DNA from: Candidatus Moraniibacteriota bacterium
GTDB lineage: Bacteria; Patescibacteriota; Minisyncoccia; Moranbacterales; UBA9337
Length of the DNA: 16,527 nt
Reading direction: 5' to 3'
NCBI GenBank assembly: GCA_023229615.1
Contig: JALNYX010000018.1
Span: 1 to 16,527, forward strand
The stretch's first letter is position 1; every line of letters starts with the position of its first letter. Of this stretch, positions 1 to 6,054 are shown one piece after another. A program made the translations under genes and the position numbers. The notes under the pieces were generated by a model. That model made no database searches, had not been told where the DNA came from, and worked only from the letters and a program-made list of their open reading frames with translations.

Positions 1-1
1 A

Positions 2-40
2 CACTGAGCGAACTTTCATTTATGAAAGTAAGTCGAAGTG
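2..40. repeat. Imperfect palindrome at window edge, just 3' of tRNA-Tyr
   Basis: An inner perfect stem (ACTTTCA at 12-18 with TGAAAGT at 23-29, loop TTTA) is enclosed by an outer CACT/AGTG pair (2-5 with 37-40), with an unpaired region between. Read on the minus strand, the outer halves are CACTTCGACTT and TTCGCTCAGTG. These resemble the TTCGAC...GCTCA type of dispersed palindrome found in many bacterial genomes. It lies directly after the 3' end of tRNA-Tyr and has no U-tract within the window, so it could be a processing or termination hairpin or a dispersed repeat. The window is too short to tell. Confidence 0.4.
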
Positions 41-123
41 TGGGCCGGGAGGGAATCGAACCCCCGAAGTCCGAAGACGTCAGATTTACAGTCTGATGCA
101 TTTGACCGCTCTGCCACCGACCC
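41..123 (-). tRNA. tRNA-Tyr (anticodon GUA)
   Basis: On the minus strand the 7-bp acceptor stem is GGGTCGG paired with CCGGCCC (one wobble), with discriminator A. The anticodon stem TCAGA/TCTGA encloses loop CTGTAAA, giving anticodon GTA. A long variable arm (class II, as expected for bacterial tRNA-Tyr) precedes the T-loop TTCGATT. CCA is not encoded (the next bases are CAC), so the end must be added by the CCA-adding enzyme. It follows tRNA-Thr by 27 bp and probably shares its transcript. Confidence 0.97.
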
Positions 124-150
124 ATTTTATCTATTCAATTTTCAACCCTG

Positions 151-223
151 AGCCACCTGCCGGGCTTGAACCGACGACCCGCTGTTTACAAAACAGCCGC
201 TCTACCAGCTGAGCTAAGGTGGC
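151..223 (-). tRNA. tRNA-Thr (anticodon UGU)
   Basis: On the minus strand the acceptor stem is GCCACCT/AGGTGGC with discriminator T. The D-arm begins GCTCAGCTGGTAGAG. The anticodon stem GCTGT/ACAGC encloses loop TTTGTAA, giving anticodon TGT, and the T-loop is TTCAAGC. CCA is not encoded. It is the first gene of a two-tRNA unit, about 23 nt downstream of the predicted transcription start. A Thr-Tyr tRNA pair is common in bacteria, sometimes ahead of tuf; what follows here is outside the window. Confidence 0.97.
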
Positions 224-252
224 ATTAGATGCCTGCCGCTCAAAACTTCTTT

Positions 253-280
253 ATTATACACGCCTTACAGAGAAAATCAA
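253..280 (-). promoter_or_regulatory. Promoter of the tRNA-Thr/tRNA-Tyr unit
   Basis: On the minus strand a -35 box TTGATT (275-280) and a consensus -10 box TATAAT (253-258) are separated by 16 bp. The predicted start is near 246, about 23 nt before the tRNA-Thr 5' end. The -35 region overlaps a 7-bp hairpin (267-273 with 282-288) that has no following U-run. Confidence 0.75.
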
Positions 281-293
281 CTCTCCGTGAGTT

Positions 294-1082
294 TTATAGC
301 CCACGAAGACCTCTCTCTGCTCTTCTCAGCTTCACCTTAACCGCCCGATTAACAGGACTGAGCTTCAATACCTGCTTGTAACAATCAACCGCATCCTTGG
401 TATTTCTTCTATCATAATAATAATCTCCCAATCGTTCATAAGCCTCCACGTCCCGTGGATCAGATGCAATTCTTTCGATTAAAATCTCTTCCAATTCATC
501 TTTTCTTTCTACCTTTTTGATTACCTCAGGATATACTGCCGACCGACTAACCATTGGTCCTCTTCTTTTTCTCTCATCAATCTGCACAGGAATTTCTCGG
601 ATGCTTTTCTTTTCCTTTTTTATTTCATCCATAATAACCTCACTTGGCACGTCCTTTCTTTTTCCGAATCGAGAGAAGCTCATCATCTTACTTGCCGGTC
701 TTACTTCTGCATTTCGATATGTAGGCGCATTTCCATCTTTAATTATTTTTTCCTCACGATTTTCTGTAATTATGGTTTTCTCTTTAACTCTTTCTTTTTT
801 TTCTTTTATACTACGCAACCATCTTTCGATTAAATTGTGGATTTTTAACGAAAAAATCTTGAAATTATGCGCAATCTTTTCCAATATACGCAAAAAGAAT
901 CGATTGAAGCTACTCGCCCCATTTTTCAAAACGCCTAATTTTTGTCCATCCTCCGTCAATCCACCTTCCCCTCTTTCCTTCTCTGCTAAAATTTTCTGCG
1001 ACCGACGAGAAATCAAGATAAGCAAAATCGACAAACTGATTACTATGATTACAGGAGGAATGATTAAATATAAGTAAGACAT
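294..1082 (-). CDS. Membrane-anchored tetratricopeptide-repeat protein, function unknown
   Basis: This 262-residue protein has one hydrophobic N-terminal segment (about residues 4-25) followed by arginine/lysine, which predicts a single anchor with a cytoplasmic body. The middle (about 30-195) is strongly basic, low in complexity and probably disordered or helical. The C-terminus (about 211-250) reads as a TPR helix pair with the pattern EAYERLGDYYYDRR...DAVDCYKQVLKLSP. Such repeats bind proteins; no catalytic motif is visible. Its ATG overlaps the stop of the upstream ricT-like gene in the arrangement TAATG, so translation is probably coupled and the two products may act together. It is the last gene of the rpsB operon. 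No specific function can be assigned. Confidence 0.85.
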   Translation of the reverse strand: MSYLYLIIPPVIIVISLSILLILISRRSQKILAEKERGEGGLTEDGQKLGVLKNGASSFNRFFLRILEKIAHNFKIFSLKIHNLIERWLRSIKEKKERVKEKTIITENREEKIIKDGNAPTYRNAEVRPASKMMSFSRFGKRKDVPSEVIMDEIKKEKKSIREIPVQIDERKRRGPMVSRSAVYPEVIKKVERKDELEEILIERIASDPRDVEAYERLGDYYYDRRNTKDAVDCYKQVLKLSPVNRAVKVKLRRAERGLRGL

Positions 1083-1858
1083 TATTTTATTTCGTTTTTT
1101 TCAACAGTTATTATTTGTCCGTCATCCAACTTTATTTTTATCTTCTGACTCAGCGCATTGATTTCAATAACCAACCCTTTCCCTTTTTCCGTTCTAATAA
1201 TACTATGCATCTCCGGCATTCCTTTTAACAATTCCCGATATTGGTCAACTTCATAGGAAAGACAGCACATCAATCGTCCGCAAAGTCCGGATATTCGATC
1301 TGATCCTCGATGAGAAATCTGCTGAATCTTGGCCATCTCAGTTGAGATACTGGGCAAATTTCCAGAAAAACGCACACAGCACAATTCCTTTCCGCAAATT
1401 CCACATCCTCCAAGTTTACGCGCTTCATCTCGCGAACCAATCTGTTGCATCCTTACGCTACGATGAAAAGCTCCTGAAAGATTCTTTACCAGATCACGAA
1501 AATCAACTCGCCCATCCGCCGTAAAAACAATAAGAATATTGCCTTTGCCTAAGGTAATATGCGCATCAATCAACTTCATCTCAAGACTCTCCTTGTGAAT
1601 CTCTCCTTGACAAGCCTTGATAATTTCCACCTTTTTCCTGGCGTTTTCATCAAACACTTCATTGTCTCGAACCGTAGCTTTTCGCACGATAGCATTCGTC
1701 GATTCGTCTTTTGTTTCAACTCTAGCTTCAGAAATAACACCCAGGTCATTCCCAAAATCAGAACTGACTATTACCCTATCTCCAACAGAAAACTCAGTAC
1801 TGCTGGAACAAAGCCGGGGGTTCTCCCAGTCGTATAGTTTAACTAGATATTTAAACAT
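1082..1858 (-). CDS. ricT: PSP1-domain protein, RicT/YaaT-like
   Basis: This 258-residue protein belongs to the PSP1 family. Family signatures are VFTADGRVDFR (111-121) and two cysteine clusters: GGCGICGKELCC (150-161) and GLCGRLMCC (191-199), giving Cys152, 155, 160, 161, 193, 198 and 199. In Bacillus subtilis, RicT (YaaT) forms a complex with RicA and RicF that carries iron-sulfur clusters and promotes RNase Y-dependent mRNA maturation. The cysteine pattern supports the same type of cofactor here, but neither RicA nor RicF is in this window, so the RNA-processing role is inferred. The gene lies 27 bp after tsf, and its stop overlaps the start of the TPR gene by one base. No clear Shine-Dalgarno site precedes it. 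Confidence 0.9.
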   Translation of the reverse strand: MFKYLVKLYDWENPRLCSSSTEFSVGDRVIVSSDFGNDLGVISEARVETKDESTNAIVRKATVRDNEVFDENARKKVEIIKACQGEIHKESLEMKLIDAHITLGKGNILIVFTADGRVDFRDLVKNLSGAFHRSVRMQQIGSRDEARKLGGCGICGKELCCVRFSGNLPSISTEMAKIQQISHRGSDRISGLCGRLMCCLSYEVDQYRELLKGMPEMHSIIRTEKGKGLVIEINALSQKIKIKLDDGQIITVEKNEIK

Positions 1859-1885
1859 AATTTGAATTTACCAAAAAAATATCAC

Positions 1886-2467
1886 CTACATCTCATAACG
1901 AACAAACTCTCCAATCTGAATATTTTCTCCTATTTTACCGATTTTTTCGTTTACTAATTCTCCGACTGATTTCTCTGGTTGCTTCACGAAAGGCTGTGTC
2001 GAAAGCGCCATCTCCTCTCTGAATTTCTTTTCCTTTCCTTCAAGAATTTTTTTCAAAATATCTTCAGGTTTTTTTTCATCTTTCATTTGTTCATTCCAGA
2101 TTTCCCTTTCTTTTGCGACAAGCTCTGCCGGAACTTCCTCAGGAAGAATAAATTTTGGATCCATAGCGCTGATATGCATCGCGATATCTTTTGCCAAATT
2201 CACAAATTCCTCATTTCTTGCAACAAAATCCGTTTCGCAATATAACTTCACCATTGAGCCGATCTTTCCATTTGAATGGATATATGAAACAATGATGCCC
2301 TCTTTGACTTCACGTCCTGATTTTTTTGCCGCCTTGCTTTGTCCTTTTTTTCGCAAAATTTCAATCGCTTTTTCCTCATCTCCTTTGGCTTCATCAATGG
2401 CATTTTTTATATCAACCATTCCTGCTCCAGTTTTTTCTCTAATTTTTTTTACTAATTCTAAGCTCAT
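1886..2467 (-). CDS. tsf: Elongation factor Ts
   Basis: EF-Ts is the guanine-nucleotide exchange factor that regenerates EF-Tu-GTP. Residues 1-40 form the N-terminal UBA-like domain (VKKIREKTGAGMVDIKNAI), and the core signature ETDFVARNEEF is at 78-88. At 193 residues it is a compact form, much shorter than the roughly 280-residue E. coli protein and similar to other short EF-Ts proteins. It ends cleanly after a conserved-looking tail (NIQIGEFVRYE), so it is not truncated. It follows rpsB by 37 bp, the classic rpsB-tsf order. The upstream AAGAAGTG is only a weak Shine-Dalgarno match. Confidence 0.97.
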   Translation of the reverse strand: MSLELVKKIREKTGAGMVDIKNAIDEAKGDEEKAIEILRKKGQSKAAKKSGREVKEGIIVSYIHSNGKIGSMVKLYCETDFVARNEEFVNLAKDIAMHISAMDPKFILPEEVPAELVAKEREIWNEQMKDEKKPEDILKKILEGKEKKFREEMALSTQPFVKQPEKSVGELVNEKIGKIGENIQIGEFVRYEM

Positions 2468-2504
2468 ATTTTTTCACTTCTTAATTTTTATTTTCTTCCA
2501 ATAA

Positions 2505-3278
2505 CTATTTCTCCAGTACTCGACAAACATATCCGAGCATCAATTTCAAGGATGAAACGGCATCATCATTAGATGGAATTGGATAATTGGCCTGAACAGG
2601 ATTGACGTTAGTATCCACTAACGCAACAACCGGAATATTCATTTTTATCGCTTCACGAATTGCAAGATTATCTTCATTTACATCAGTTGCAAAAATTGCA
2701 GCCGGCAATTCTACCATTTCTTTTATTCCTCCCATTCTTCGCTCCAATTTCTCTGCTTCTTCCTTCTTTTTGGATTGCTCGAATTTTGTGTATTTTTTCA
2801 ATTCTCCAGATTCAATCTGAGCTTCAAGATCTTTCAAATATCTGGTTCTTTTCTTTATATTTGAAAAATTTGTAAATGTTCCTCCGAGCCATCTTTCAAT
2901 TACATATGGCATCTGACATCTTTTGGCGGCTGATTTCACAAGATCCCTGGATTGCTTCTTTGTTCCAATAAAAAGAATCTTCTTTCCACTTTTTTTGATA
3001 TTCTCAATAAACGCCAACGCCCGTTCCAAATTCTCTTGTGTTGCTTGTAAATTAATAATATTTACGCCTTTTTTGGTTCCATAAATGTACTCTTCCATTC
3101 GTGGATCCTTTCTGGCTTTATTGTGTCCGAAATGGACTCCCGCTTTGAGCATTTCTTCCATACTCATTTTTAATTCGCCCAAATCGAAATCAGCAAAAAA
3201 ATCACTCGTTGCTTTTTTTGCTTCTTTGACGCTTTCGTCTTGAATGGCTTGTTCGGCCTTTTTTTCTGCTGTTGTCAT
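2505..3278 (-). CDS. rpsB: 30S ribosomal protein S2
   Basis: The 257-residue protein has S2 landmarks: LKAGVHFGHNKARKDPRM (44-61), FIGTKKQSRDLV (103-114), RWLGGTFTNF (129-138) and the C-terminal VALVDTNVNP...IPSNDDA stretch (218-240). S2 binds the 30S head/platform region near S1 in well-studied ribosomes. The first 37 or so residues are a lysine/glutamate-rich extension before the usual start of the family. I keep this start because AAGGA lies 6 nt upstream of the ATG, one of the few good Shine-Dalgarno sites here. Met38 or Met40 would give a family-typical N-terminus but has no such site. It is the first gene of the rpsB-tsf-ricT-TPR operon, behind a structured leader. Confidence 0.97.
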   Translation of the reverse strand: MTTAEKKAEQAIQDESVKEAKKATSDFFADFDLGELKMSMEEMLKAGVHFGHNKARKDPRMEEYIYGTKKGVNIINLQATQENLERALAFIENIKKSGKKILFIGTKKQSRDLVKSAAKRCQMPYVIERWLGGTFTNFSNIKKRTRYLKDLEAQIESGELKKYTKFEQSKKKEEAEKLERRMGGIKEMVELPAAIFATDVNEDNLAIREAIKMNIPVVALVDTNVNPVQANYPIPSNDDAVSSLKLMLGYVCRVLEK

Positions 3279-3434
3279 TTTTTTTCCTTTTTAAAATTAA
3301 TTAATTTTCCTGAAAAATTCCAGGAAAAACTTCTATAATCCCCTTGCTTACAATCTCGCATTTGGAGCCATTTACAGCCTCCAAACAGGAAGAGATCAGG
3401 GGAAAATATGTATATTTGTCCGCACGCGGACATG
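3279..3434 (-). promoter_or_regulatory. Structured 5' leader of rpsB, candidate autoregulatory RNA
   Basis: The predicted transcript carries about 155 nt before rpsB. Three nested helices can form: TCCCC/GGGGA (3399-3403 with 3339-3343), GATCTC/GAGATT with one wobble (3392-3397 with 3352-3357), and TTTGGAG/CTCCAAA (3379-3385 with 3361-3367). At the 5' end GTCCGC/GCGGAC (3418-3431) forms a further short-loop hairpin. Near the gene TTTTCCTG/CAGGAAAA (3321-3328 with 3305-3312) forms another. Ribosomal-protein operons are often controlled by their own product binding such leaders, and an rpsB leader is known in gammaproteobacteria (t44). I cannot match this one to a known family. Confidence 0.6.
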
Positions 3435-3440
3435 TCTAAT

Positions 3441-3468
3441 AGTATAGCAGAGATTGAACCCTTGTCAA
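3441..3468 (-). promoter_or_regulatory. Promoter of the rpsB operon
   Basis: On the minus strand a consensus -35 box TTGACA (3463-3468) and TATACT (3441-3446) are separated by 16 bp. TGC immediately before the -10 makes it an extended -10 promoter. The predicted start is near 3434. Its -35 overlaps the -35 of the divergent rpmE promoter almost exactly. Confidence 0.8.
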
Positions 3469-3490
3469 TTATAAATCTATATGCTAGTCT
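3462..3490 (+). promoter_or_regulatory. Promoter of rpmE
   Basis: The plus-strand -35 box TTGTCA (3462-3467) and -10 box TAGTCT (3485-3490) are 17 bp apart, with TGC before the -10 (extended -10). The predicted start is near 3497, giving a leader of about 35 nt. The -35 is the complement of the rpsB -35 shifted by one base. Confidence 0.55.
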
Positions 3491-3531
3491 ATTTGGGTAA
3501 TCAAAAGCTAATAATTTTCACCTAAAAAATC

Positions 3532-3825
3532 ATGAAAAAGAACATTCACCCAAAATACTTTACTAATGCCAAGATTACTTGCGCTTGTGGAGCAGTTCTT
3601 GAAACCGGAGCTACTATCGAAAAAATGGAAGTTGAAATTTGTTCCAATTGCCATCCGTTCTTCTCCGGAAAAAAGAAAACCATCGACACCACCGGAAGAG
3701 TTGACCGCTTCAAGAAGTTGACCCAAAAATCTGCAGCCAAAAAAGCTGAAGCGACTAAAAAGAAAGAAATTAAAAAAACTGAGAAAAAAGCTAAACCGAA
3801 AGCAAAAACAGTAGAGGAAAAATAA
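3532..3825 (+). CDS. rpmE: 50S ribosomal protein L31 with Lys/Ala-rich tail
   Basis: The first 65 or so residues match bacterial L31. KNIHPKYF is at 3-10, and the zinc-ribbon cysteines are Cys17, Cys19, Cys37 and Cys40, followed by HPFFSGK and DTTGRVDRF. Four cysteines mark the zinc-binding (C+) type rather than the zinc-independent paralogue. L31 joins the 50S central protuberance to the 30S head. A C-terminal tail of about 30 residues, almost all Lys, Ala, Glu and Thr, extends it beyond the usual 65-75 residues; basic tails on ribosomal proteins can contact rRNA. No Shine-Dalgarno site is visible before the ATG. It is transcribed alone, divergent from rpsB, and ends at a strong hairpin terminator. 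Confidence 0.96.
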   Translation: MKKNIHPKYFTNAKITCACGAVLETGATIEKMEVEICSNCHPFFSGKKKTIDTTGRVDRFKKLTQKSAAKKAEATKKKEIKKTEKKAKPKAKTVEEK

Positions 3826-3842
3826 TCTCAAATTTTTCAAGC

Positions 3843-3875
3843 AAAAAATCAACTCAATAATGAGTTGATTTTTTT
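3843..3875. terminator. Bidirectional intrinsic terminator between rpmE and the HtrA-like gene
   Basis: A 14-bp stem AAAAAATCAACTCA (3843-3856) pairs with 3861-3874, loop ATAA, followed by T-runs on both strands. It lies between convergent genes, 17 bp after the rpmE stop and about 30 bp after the stop of the minus-strand gene, and can end both transcripts. Confidence 0.9.
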
Positions 3876-3904
3876 GTTGCACAATTTACACGCTACTGAT
3901 TAAA

Positions 3905-5053
3905 TTAAAAAGCCACTTCAATATCAATCTCTTTTCCACTTCTTATAATTTTGAAATTTGCCTTATCCCCAATTTGATATCGACTAACTATTTCGGATAA
4001 TGGATTATCGGAATTTATTTCCTTTCCATCGACAGAAATAATAATATCTCCGAATATAAATTTTGCCGCTTCACCTTTCGATCCGGACAAAATTGTCAAT
4101 CCCTGTCGTCCTGACGGAGAATAGATATATGCACCCTTTTCTTGAGCGATACTATTAGCCGAAGAATATGACTTGTTTAATGGAATATAATAAATTCCCA
4201 ACGTTGCGCGAGTATCAATTTTTCCTGCGATTGCCAAATCAATAGAACGATTAATTTCGTTTGAAGGAATGGCGAAATACCTATCTACGTTATCAATTCT
4301 AACCTTTCCGACTAATCCGATAACATCACCGTTATAATCCACTACCGGACCGCCAACGAAGCGATTTGATGTATCTGCGCCAGTTTCAAACACTCCCTCA
4401 AGCTTATCGGAAAACGACATCGTTTTCCCAGCTAAGTTAAAGGTATTCTCAAATGAACTTATGATTTCCGTACTTACCTGATTTTGATATTCTTCGTTTG
4501 AATTTCCCAAAAGAATTACTTTCTTTCCAATATTCACTTCGTCGGAATTTGAAAAAGAAACTACCGGAAGATTTGATTTTTGAATTCGCAGATACGCCAA
4601 ATTTGAATACTTATCAATGCCAACCAGCTCCGCTGAATATTCCGAGCCGTCAAAAATGAAAACTTTATACTCCGCGTTGATTGGAAAAATCGCATCAGAA
4701 TATGTAATAATCAATCCGTCACTAGCAACCACAAATCCTGAACCATTTTGACTTGTTCCATCTTTTCCAATAGACAAAATATTTACCATTCCGGAACTTG
4801 GACGAGAAATTACTTTTTGGATGGAATCCTCCTCCCTCACCATAACTTGCTCAGTCTTTTCGATAATTGTAACATTCTCATTAACCTTTTTTAAAAATGC
4901 GCACTTGGAAAAAAATGGATATTGCGACAATTCAGGAAAAAGATAACGATCGATAAAAGCACCTCCAATTCCCCCAATTACAAAAATCATCCCTACTAAA
5001 AAAATAAACTTGAAAAATTTACTTTTTCCAGAATTACTAGTTTTATTATCCAT
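3905..5053 (-). CDS. Catalytically inactive HtrA-like protein: membrane anchor, trypsin-like domain, PDZ
   Basis: The 382-residue protein has an N-terminal anchor (about 13-33), a trypsin-like fold (about 85-270) and a C-terminal PDZ domain (about 284-382). Alignment by eye to the intact HtrA in this cluster shows the fold retained: GSGFVVASDG at 104-113 and GGPVVD at 234-239. All three catalytic positions have changed. The His position is Asp120 (TYSDAI for TNKHVV), the Asp position is Asn151 (KYSNLAYL for PTMDIALL), and the nucleophile is Val233 (RFVGGP for GNSGGP). It should therefore not cleave peptide bonds and may bind substrates or regulate the active paralogue. The reading frame is intact and ends with a complete PDZ, so it is not a decaying pseudogene. 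It is the last gene of the cluster, 33 bp after the polytopic membrane protein. Confidence 0.9.
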   Translation of the reverse strand: MDNKTSNSGKSKFFKFIFLVGMIFVIGGIGGAFIDRYLFPELSQYPFFSKCAFLKKVNENVTIIEKTEQVMVREEDSIQKVISRPSSGMVNILSIGKDGTSQNGSGFVVASDGLIITYSDAIFPINAEYKVFIFDGSEYSAELVGIDKYSNLAYLRIQKSNLPVVSFSNSDEVNIGKKVILLGNSNEEYQNQVSTEIISSFENTFNLAGKTMSFSDKLEGVFETGADTSNRFVGGPVVDYNGDVIGLVGKVRIDNVDRYFAIPSNEINRSIDLAIAGKIDTRATLGIYYIPLNKSYSSANSIAQEKGAYIYSPSGRQGLTILSGSKGEAAKFIFGDIIISVDGKEINSDNPLSEIVSRYQIGDKANFKIIRSGKEIDIEVAF

Positions 5054-5086
5054 ATTTTTTAAAATTATTTAAATTAAAATTTAAGC

Positions 5087-5824
5087 TTAAACATTAGGAA
5101 GCCATCTTGAACTAAGCAAAATAATACCAATCAGAAAACTGAATAAAATCATATTTGCCACAACCCTCTTCTTGGAAAGTAATTTGAGAAAATGACTCTG
5201 TATAATGTCCCATATTATATAATAGAAGATTAACAGAATTACGCCAGTGGTAAGATAGCCAAATGGCCAGAAATTCACCACCCAGGAAATCTCCGACATT
5301 ATCAATCCAAGTATTACGCTATATTTCCAAGCAGACATTTTTTCCGAATTAATTAATTCCAAATACTGATAGCTCATAAAAAAAGTAACCAGAAGGAAAA
5401 CTACCATCAAAAACCAAAGCGAAATCGCAAAATTCAAATAAACTCCGTAGACTGAGGTATAAAAAAAGAAAACGGTCGTCATAAGTGAAGCGGCCATCAA
5501 GCCTCTGGCAGTCTGATCTAATTTGTATCTCCGCACTCGGCAAGCGCTTAAAAATGTCAAATAATACATAAATGAACTAAGTACGATAAATACTTGTTTT
5601 TCATTTCCCTGATCAATCAAATACAGCATTAACATTGAGGACACCGAAAAAACAACAGGAATAACTGAAAAAGAAATTTTGTGGTAAATTTTTTGGTTCG
5701 CCCAAAAAGAAAGAAGAATCAAGAAGAATAAGATGTAAAAAAACGACTCCTGTTGCAATGCAACAAGTTCTAATCCGAGCGCAAAAACCAGAGAAAAAAT
5801 AAATGATTGAAGATGAAAAAACAC
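5087..5824 (-). CDS. Polytopic membrane protein, function unknown
   Basis: I do not recognise this 245-residue protein. Hydrophobic stretches at about 8-24, 27-42, 50-70, 77-95, 108-127, 131-152, 167-183, 187-207 and 221-238 predict eight or nine membrane segments with short loops. The loop CRVRRYKLDQ (95-104) is basic and probably cytoplasmic. An aromatic EISWVVNFWPFGYLTTG stretch (178-194) stands out and could be a conserved core. The start is GTG; no ATG lies near the N-terminus. It sits between the active HtrA and the inactive HtrA-like gene, 11 bp after a small ORF, so a role in the same membrane quality-control process is likely but unproven. No transporter or enzyme motif is visible. 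Confidence 0.8.
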   Translation of the reverse strand: MFFHLQSFIFSLVFALGLELVALQQESFFYILFFLILLSFWANQKIYHKISFSVIPVVFSVSSMLMLYLIDQGNEKQVFIVLSSFMYYLTFLSACRVRRYKLDQTARGLMAASLMTTVFFFYTSVYGVYLNFAISLWFLMVVFLLVTFFMSYQYLELINSEKMSAWKYSVILGLIMSEISWVVNFWPFGYLTTGVILLIFYYIIWDIIQSHFLKLLSKKRVVANMILFSFLIGIILLSSRWLPNV

Positions 5825-5835
5825 AGTATTTTATT

Positions 5836-5997
5836 TTATTGGAAAATTATCCGACCTTTCGCAAGTTTCACATTTACAACAGCTCTTTCCTCTATCTTAC
5901 CCTCAATTATCCAAAGTGCCAACTCATTCAAAATTTCAACCCAAATAACCCGCTTCGAAAGTTTCACGCCACAGACAAAATCGTAACCTTTTTTCAA
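5836..5997 (-). CDS. Small 53-aa protein, hypothetical
   Basis: A minus-strand frame begins at TTG (5995-5997), with GAGG four bases upstream, and ends at TAA (5836-5838). The predicted product starts MKKGYDFVCGVKLSKR, continues WVEILNELALWIIEGKIEER and ends AKGRIIFQ. Its composition (Val, Ile, Glu, Lys, Leu, with an amphipathic helix in the middle) looks like a real soluble protein. The complementary-strand frame is rich in Phe, Tyr, Asn and Thr and does not. It fills most of the otherwise empty 230 bp between htrA and the membrane protein, 57 bp after the first and 11 bp before the second. A GTG at codon 11 could be the real start. Function unknown. Confidence 0.5.
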   Translation of the reverse strand: MKKGYDFVCGVKLSKRVIWVEILNELALWIIEGKIEERAVVNVKLAKGRIIFQ

Positions 5998-6054
5998 TTG
6001 TCCTCAAAAACAACCAGAACAAAGACTATTTCTTGCTCAACTAAAATTTATGCG

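Noticed and set aside
267..288. Hairpin between the TPR gene and tRNA-Thr as a terminator
   Set aside because: The 7-bp stem contains a wobble and is not followed by a U-run; it overlaps the tRNA promoter -35. I do not call it a terminator.
517..1077. Plus-strand 186-codon ORF opposite the TPR gene
   Set aside because: It is an antisense shadow with long Phe/Leu/Ser runs and no promoter; the minus-strand gene has a TPR motif and operon context.
3508..3882. Minus-strand 124-codon ORF opposite rpmE
   Set aside because: It is antisense to a clear L31 gene and crosses the bidirectional terminator; its Phe-rich composition comes from complementing lysine codons.
3905..5053. Calling the second HtrA-like gene an active protease or a pseudogene
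   Set aside because: The triad positions are Asp, Asn and Val, so activity is unlikely; the frame and PDZ domain are intact, so decay is also unlikely.
5080..5091. Perfect palindrome TTTAAGCTTAAA as an operator
   Set aside because: It overlaps the stop codon region of the membrane protein in very AT-rich DNA and is not placed at a promoter, so chance is a sufficient explanation.
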